From Massilia aurea (GTDB taxonomy: Bacteria > Pseudomonadota > Gammaproteobacteria > Burkholderiales > Burkholderiaceae_D): a stretch of DNA of 64,000 bases. Positions 59,422 through 64,000 of this stretch are shown here, piece by piece (positions within the stretch are counted from its first letter, which is position 1; every line of letters starts with the position of its first letter). Location: contig NZ_JACHBX010000002.1 in NCBI RefSeq assembly GCF_014200505.1, forward strand, positions 1 to 64,000, read 5' to 3'. Made by a program: the position numbers and the translations under genes. Below the pieces are notes generated by a model. That model saw only the letters and a program-made list of their open reading frames with translations, did not search any database and was not told the DNA's origin.

Positions 59422-60834
59422 CTAGTTCTCCAGTATCCAGGTGTCCTTGGTGCCGCCGCCCTGCGACGAATTGACCACCAGGGAGCCTTCTTGCAACGCC
59501 ACGCGGGTCAGCCCGCCCGGCACCATCGACACGCTCTTGCCCGACAACACGAACGGGCGCAGATCGATGTGGCGCGGCGCGATGCCCGATTCCACATAGG
59601 TCGGGCAGGCCGACAACGCCAGCGTCGGCTGGGCGATATAGCCGTCCGGATTGGCCAGCAGGCGGCGGCGGAAATCTTCGATCTCGGCCGTCGTTGAGGC
59701 CGGCCCGACCAGCATCCCGTAACCGCCGGCGCCGTGCACTTCCTTGACCACCAGTTGCGGCAGGTTCGCCAGCGTGTAATCCAGGTGCTCTTTCTTTCTG
59801 CACTGGTAGGTCGGCACGTTGTTCAGGATCGGCTTTTCGCCGAGATAGAACTCGATCATGTCCGGCACGAACGGGTAGATCGACTTGTCGTCGGCGACGC
59901 CGGTGCCGATGGCATTGGCCAGGCCGACGCGACCGGCGCGCACGGCGTCGAGCAGGCCCGGAACGCCCAGCGTCGACTCGGGACGGAATGCGCGCGGATC
60001 GAGGTAATCGTCGTCGATGCGGCGATAGATGACGTCGACCTGCTTCGGGCCGCGCGTCGTGCGCATGTAGACGGTGTCGTTGCTGACATACAGGTCTTGC
60101 CCCTGCACCAGCGCCACGCCCATTTGCTGGGCCAGGAACGCGTGCTCGAAGTAGGCCGAATTGTGCATGCCGGGCGTGAGCACGACCACGGTCGGATCAT
60201 CACCGCCATGCGGCGCCACGGTGCGCAGATTGTCGAGCAACAGGTCGGGATAATGGTCGACCGGCGCCACGCGGTTGCGGGCGAACAGCGCCGGGAACAG
60301 CCGCATCATCATCTTGCGGTTTTCCAGCATGTACGACACGCCCGACGGGACGCGCAGATTGTCTTCGAGCACGTAAAACTCGCCCTCGCCCGCGCGCACG
60401 ATGTCGACGCCAGCAATGTGGGCGTAGATATCCAGGGGCACCTTGACGCCTTGCATGGCCGGCCGGTACTGCGCATTGTTCAGGATCTGTTCGGCAGGAA
60501 TGACGCCCGCCTTCAGAATATTCTGATCGTGGTACACATCGTGCAGGAAACGGTTCAGCGCGGTCACGCGCTGCACCAGGCCGGCCTGCAACTTGGCCCA
60601 CTCGGCGGCGTTGATCACGCGCGGAATGATGTCGAATGGGATCAAGCGTTCCTTGCCGGCGTTGTCGCCGTACACAGCGAACGTGATCCCCACGCGTTGG
60701 AAGTTCAGCTCGGCTTCTGCCCGCTTCTGATCGATCAGATTCGGGGGTTGCTGGGCGAGCCAATCCGCGAACGCCTGGTAATGAGGTCGTACGGTTGCTG
60801 CAGTGGAATACATTTCATCGTAAAAGTTCGACAT
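59422..60834 (-). CDS. Circularly permuted ATP-grasp protein (COG2308)
   Basis: 470 residues. The start at 60834 has GGAGG with a 5-bp spacer; an ATG three bases upstream (60837) is too close to it. Visible blocks: MSNFYDEMYS near the N-terminus, YVLEDNLRVPSGVSYMLENR, ANAIGTGVADDKSIYPFV, HGAGGYGMLVGP and GGLTRVALQEGSLVVNSSQG. The family ligates a carboxyl to an amine with ATP, but the substrate here is not known. The alpha-E gene follows with 1 bp; the transglutaminase/DUF2126 gene is divergent with a 200-bp gap. Confidence 0.92.
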   Translation of the reverse strand: MSNFYDEMYSTAATVRPHYQAFADWLAQQPPNLIDQKRAEAELNFQRVGITFAVYGDNAGKERLIPFDIIPRVINAAEWAKLQAGLVQRVTALNRFLHDVYHDQNILKAGVIPAEQILNNAQYRPAMQGVKVPLDIYAHIAGVDIVRAGEGEFYVLEDNLRVPSGVSYMLENRKMMMRLFPALFARNRVAPVDHYPDLLLDNLRTVAPHGGDDPTVVVLTPGMHNSAYFEHAFLAQQMGVALVQGQDLYVSNDTVYMRTTRGPKQVDVIYRRIDDDYLDPRAFRPESTLGVPGLLDAVRAGRVGLANAIGTGVADDKSIYPFVPDMIEFYLGEKPILNNVPTYQCRKKEHLDYTLANLPQLVVKEVHGAGGYGMLVGPASTTAEIEDFRRRLLANPDGYIAQPTLALSACPTYVESGIAPRHIDLRPFVLSGKSVSMVPGGLTRVALQEGSLVVNSSQGGGTKDTWILEN

Positions 60835-61036
60835 CATTGCCTCCTGTGCCAGAATACTAACAAGAAACGTGCCAGCCACCCCGTACGACTCACATGTCAA
60901 ACGAACGCAGGTATGAATCATGCTTAAATGCTCCTATCTTGCGCTTACTCAGTCCCCTACTCAGTTACGCGCAAACTAATACGACCAAATTCAGAGCGCC
61001 GGCATCGATCGCGCCCCAATCGAAAGGCACTACCGC

Positions 61037-64000
61037 ATGGCTATCCGCGTTGCGCTTCATCACAAGACCAGCTACCGTTACGACCGCCTGGTCAATCTGT
61101 CACCGCATGAAGTGCGCCTGCGTCCGGCGCCACATGCGCGTACACCGATCCTGTCGTACTCATTGACGGTTCTGCCGAAAGAGCATTTCATCAATTGGCA
61201 GCAAGACCCGTACGGCAATTACATCGGCCGTTTCGTGTTCCCTGAACAAACCGACGTGCTCGAGTTCACGGTCGACCTCGTTGCGGACATGACGGTGATT
61301 AACCCGTTCGACTTCTTCGTCGAAAAATACGCCGAGACCTTCCCGTTCGCCTACCCGGACCTGCTGCAGTCCGAACTGAGCCCGTACACCAAATCGCAAG
61401 AGCCTGGCCCGCTGCTGACCGAGTGGGTCGCCAGTGCGCGGCGCGAACTGCTGGCCCAGCCGATGGGCACGAACGACTTTTTGGTGGCTATCAACCAGCG
61501 CCTGCAGCGCGATATCGCGTACCTGCTGCGGATGGAGCCGGGCGTGCAGGAGCCCGAAGACACGCTGCAAAAGCGTTCCGGCTCGTGCCGCGATACCGGC
61601 TGGCTGCTGGTGCAGATCCTGCGCGAGATGGGCTTGGCGGCGCGTTTCGTGTCCGGCTACCTGATCCAGCTCACCGCCGACCAGGAAGCGCTCGATGGCC
61701 CAAGCGGCACTACCGTCGACTTCACCGATCTGCACGCCTGGACCGAGGTGTATGTGCCGGGCGCCGGCTGGATCGGTCTGGACCCGACCTCGGGCATGCT
61801 GGCCAGCGAAGGCCATATTCCGCTGGCCTGCACGGCGATGCCGTCGTCGGCCGCGCCGGTGACCGGCTTTACCGACAAGGCCGAGGTCACGTTCGTCCAC
61901 GAAATGACGATCACGCGCATCCACGAAGATCCGCGCGTGACCAAGCCGTACACGGAACACGACTGGGACAAGATCAACCGCCTGGGCCAGCAGGTCGATT
62001 CTGATCTGGTGAACCAGGACGTGCGCCTGACGCAGGGTGGCGAGCCGACTTTTGTGTCGATCGACGACATGGACGGCGCCGAATGGAACACGCTGGCGCA
62101 TGGCGACAAGAAGCGCGAGCTGGCGGGCAACCTGATGCACCGCCTGAAGAACCACTTTGCACCGGGCGGCATGATCCATTACGGCCAGGGCAAGTGGTAT
62201 CCGGGCGAGCCGCTGCCACGCTGGGCGCTGAACATCTTCTGGCGCGTCGACGGCCAGCCGATGTGGTTCGATCCGTCGCTGTTCTCGGACGAGCACATCG
62301 ATGATGGCTACGGCAGCGAAGATGCCGGCCGCTTTGCCGCGGAGCTGGTCAAATCGCTCGGCCTGCCGGCCGGCAGCGCGATCCCGGCCTACGAAGACGT
62401 GCTGCTGCAGGCGCAGCGCGAGCAGGCGCTGCCGCGCAATCTCGATCCGCTGGACGCCGACCTGAAAGCACCGGAAGAACGCCGCCGCCTGGCGCGCCTG
62501 CTCGAACGGGGCCTGGGCCAGGTGGCCGGCTACGTGCTGCCGCTGAAAGCCCGAGAACACGATCCCTCCGTCATGCTGGGCACCAGCTGGCGCACGTCGC
62601 CGTGGCCGCTCAAGCGCGAAAACCTGTACCTGATCGAGGGCGATTCGCCGATCGGCCTGCGCCTGCCGCTGGCCACGCTGCCGTGGGTGCTGCCCGAAGA
62701 GCGCGATCCCGATTTCGATGTCGACCCGTTCGCGCCGCGCGGCCCGCTCCCGGTTGGCAAGAAAGACCGGCGCCCGGTCCTGAGCGTGGCGCCCGGCAAA
62801 TCGACAAACAAGGCAACGGCTGCACCGGCTGACCCTGAGGCGCGCGAAGTCATCCACACCGCGCTGTGCCTCGAAGTGCGCGCGGGCCGCCTGTACATCT
62901 TCATGCCGCCGCAAAAGCGCATCGAGGATTATCTGGCGCTCGTCACGGCAGTCGAGAACACGGCCGCCAAGCTCAAGATGAAGCTGCGCATCGAGGGTTA
63001 TGCGCCACCGCGCGACCCGCGCATCAAGCTGCTCAGCGTCACGCCCGATCCAGGCGTCATCGAGGTCAACATCCATCCGGCGGCAAGCTGGCATGAGCTG
63101 GTCCACAATATGACGACGCTGTACCAGGAAGCGCGCCTGACGCGCCTGGGCACCGAAAAATTCATGCTCGACGGCCGCCACACCGGCACGGGCGGTGGCA
63201 ACCACGCGACGCTGGGCGGCGCCACGGTCGAAGACAGCCCGATGCTGCGCCGGCCGGACCTGCTGAAAAGCCTGATCACGTACTGGCAGATCCACCCAGC
63301 GTTGTCGTACCTGTTCTCGGGCACCTTCATCGGCCCGACCAGCCAGGCGCCGCGCGTGGACGAAGCGCGCGACGACAACCTGTACGAACTGGCGATCGCG
63401 TTCCAGCAAATGGACAAGGTGCTGCCGACCATGCATCCCGGCGACAAGCCGTGGATGGTCGACCGCCTGCTGCGCAATATGCTGGTCGACCTGACCGGCA
63501 ACACGCACCGCTCGGAGTTCTCGATCGACAAGCTGTACTCGCCGGACGGCCCGACCGGCCGCCTGGGTCTGGTGGAATTCCGCGCGTTTGAAATGCCGCC
63601 GCACGAGCGCATGAGCCTCTTGCAAATGCTGCTGCTGCGCGCGCTGGTCGCACGCTTCTGGCGCCAGCCGCTGCAGGCCAAGCTCGTACACTGGGGCACG
63701 GCGCTGCACGACCGCTGGATGCTGCCGCACTTCGTCGCGCAGGATATCCGCGACGTGGCGAAAGACCTGCGCGCGGCCGGCTATGCGTTCGAGGATCACT
63801 GGTTCGAGCCGTTCATCGAATTCCGCTTCCCGCGCTTTGGCACCGTCGTCTACGAAGGCGTCGAGATGGAACTGCGCCAGGCGATCGAGCCGTGGAACGT
63901 GCTAGGCGAAGAAGTCAGCGCCGGCGGTACCGCGCGCTACGTCGATTCGTCGGTCGAGCGCATGCAGCTGCTGGTGCGCGGCCTGACCGACGGGCGCCAC
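61037..64000 (+). CDS. Transglutaminase-like / DUF2126 protein (partial, runs off right edge)
   Basis: A long frame from ATG 61037 stays open for 988 codons to the window end, so the stop is outside. N-terminal region: MAIRVALHHKTSYRYDRLVN, transglutaminase N-domain. Catalytic triad: Cys184 in SGSCRDTGWLL, His233 in DLHAWTEVYVPG, Asp249 in GLDPTSGM. After about residue 310 comes the DUF2126 part (QGGEPTFVSIDDMDGAEW, RYYFRR-like NIFWRVDGQPMWFDPSL). The usual family length is about 1,100, so roughly 100 residues are missing. It is divergent from the ATP-grasp gene and belongs to the same cluster. Confidence 0.92.
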   Translation, partial: MAIRVALHHKTSYRYDRLVNLSPHEVRLRPAPHARTPILSYSLTVLPKEHFINWQQDPYGNYIGRFVFPEQTDVLEFTVDLVADMTVINPFDFFVEKYAETFPFAYPDLLQSELSPYTKSQEPGPLLTEWVASARRELLAQPMGTNDFLVAINQRLQRDIAYLLRMEPGVQEPEDTLQKRSGSCRDTGWLLVQILREMGLAARFVSGYLIQLTADQEALDGPSGTTVDFTDLHAWTEVYVPGAGWIGLDPTSGMLASEGHIPLACTAMPSSAAPVTGFTDKAEVTFVHEMTITRIHEDPRVTKPYTEHDWDKINRLGQQVDSDLVNQDVRLTQGGEPTFVSIDDMDGAEWNTLAHGDKKRELAGNLMHRLKNHFAPGGMIHYGQGKWYPGEPLPRWALNIFWRVDGQPMWFDPSLFSDEHIDDGYGSEDAGRFAAELVKSLGLPAGSAIPAYEDVLLQAQREQALPRNLDPLDADLKAPEERRRLARLLERGLGQVAGYVLPLKAREHDPSVMLGTSWRTSPWPLKRENLYLIEGDSPIGLRLPLATLPWVLPEERDPDFDVDPFAPRGPLPVGKKDRRPVLSVAPGKSTNKATAAPADPEAREVIHTALCLEVRAGRLYIFMPPQKRIEDYLALVTAVENTAAKLKMKLRIEGYAPPRDPRIKLLSVTPDPGVIEVNIHPAASWHELVHNMTTLYQEARLTRLGTEKFMLDGRHTGTGGGNHATLGGATVEDSPMLRRPDLLKSLITYWQIHPALSYLFSGTFIGPTSQAPRVDEARDDNLYELAIAFQQMDKVLPTMHPGDKPWMVDRLLRNMLVDLTGNTHRSEFSIDKLYSPDGPTGRLGLVEFRAFEMPPHERMSLLQMLLLRALVARFWRQPLQAKLVHWGTALHDRWMLPHFVAQDIRDVAKDLRAAGYAFEDHWFEPFIEFRFPRFGTVVYEGVEMELRQAIEPWNVLGEEVSAGGTARYVDSSVERMQLLVRGLTDGRH

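Noticed and set aside
61160..63799. 879-codon open frame on the minus strand opposite the DUF2126 gene
   Set aside because: It lacks family features, is rich in Arg, Gln and His as expected of an antisense frame of high-G+C coding DNA, and lies fully under the well-supported plus-strand gene.

Overview
The window looks like a chromosome segment of a betaproteobacterium of the Oxalobacteraceae, most likely Massilia or a close relative. This is inferred from the high G+C content, the rRNA leader at the left edge, the rpe-gph-trpE-trpG-trpD-trpC order, and the overall gene set; no similarity search was run. No CRISPR array, prophage, integrase or complete insertion sequence was seen.

Layout. 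1-310: promoter and boxA leader of an rRNA operon that runs leftward out of the window. 335-5.9 kb: mainly minus-strand genes (HKD-motif lipoprotein of the phospholipase D superfamily, enoyl-CoA hydratase, DUF2145 pair, mltA, apaG) plus a tiny plus-strand membrane protein. 6.1-11.7 kb: rpe-gph and the trp genes, with a trp leader peptide and attenuator before trpE and a hairpin repeat between trpG and trpD. 11.9-15.1 kb: a zinc locus made of a MerC-type membrane protein, a ZnuD-like TonB receptor and a Zur-like regulator, with three matching operator-like palindromes. 15.2-26.6 kb: mostly housekeeping genes (M20 and M61 peptidases, MobA-like transferase, DsbC, UbiH-family hydroxylase, PhnA, lipocalin, CAP protein, UV-damage endonuclease, serine acetyltransferase, thioesterase).

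21.2-36.1 kb is the most accessory-looking part. Three identical tRNA-Phe(GAA) genes lie within 6.5 kb. After them come an unknown secreted protein, an ice-binding protein, a vanadium-haloperoxidase-like lipoprotein, an orphan type VI secretion amidase effector with its immunity protein (Tae4/Tai4), a DctB/DctR-like two-component system divergent from an MHS-family transporter, and a fragment of an IS110-type transposase. 36.2-49.6 kb carries an HDOD protein, an acyltransferase-SGNH protein, a beta-helix protein, hydrolases, MsrA, a fasciclin lipoprotein, a DUF819 membrane protein, a histidine phosphatase, an SDR and a DUF885 protein. 49.6-52.2 kb is a TelA-TerD-type group. 52.5-57.3 kb has a DUF2256 zinc protein too short to stand out, a HAF-repeat/PKD protein, aqpZ and a zinc metallopeptidase.

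57.4-64.0 kb holds a four-gene cluster: transglutaminase, alpha-E protein, circularly permuted ATP-grasp protein, and a divergent transglutaminase/DUF2126 protein that runs off the right edge. This is a predicted amide-ligase/peptide system of unknown product and the best candidate for undescribed biochemistry here. The Zur locus with a MerC partner and the tRNA-Phe/Tae4 region are the next most interesting.
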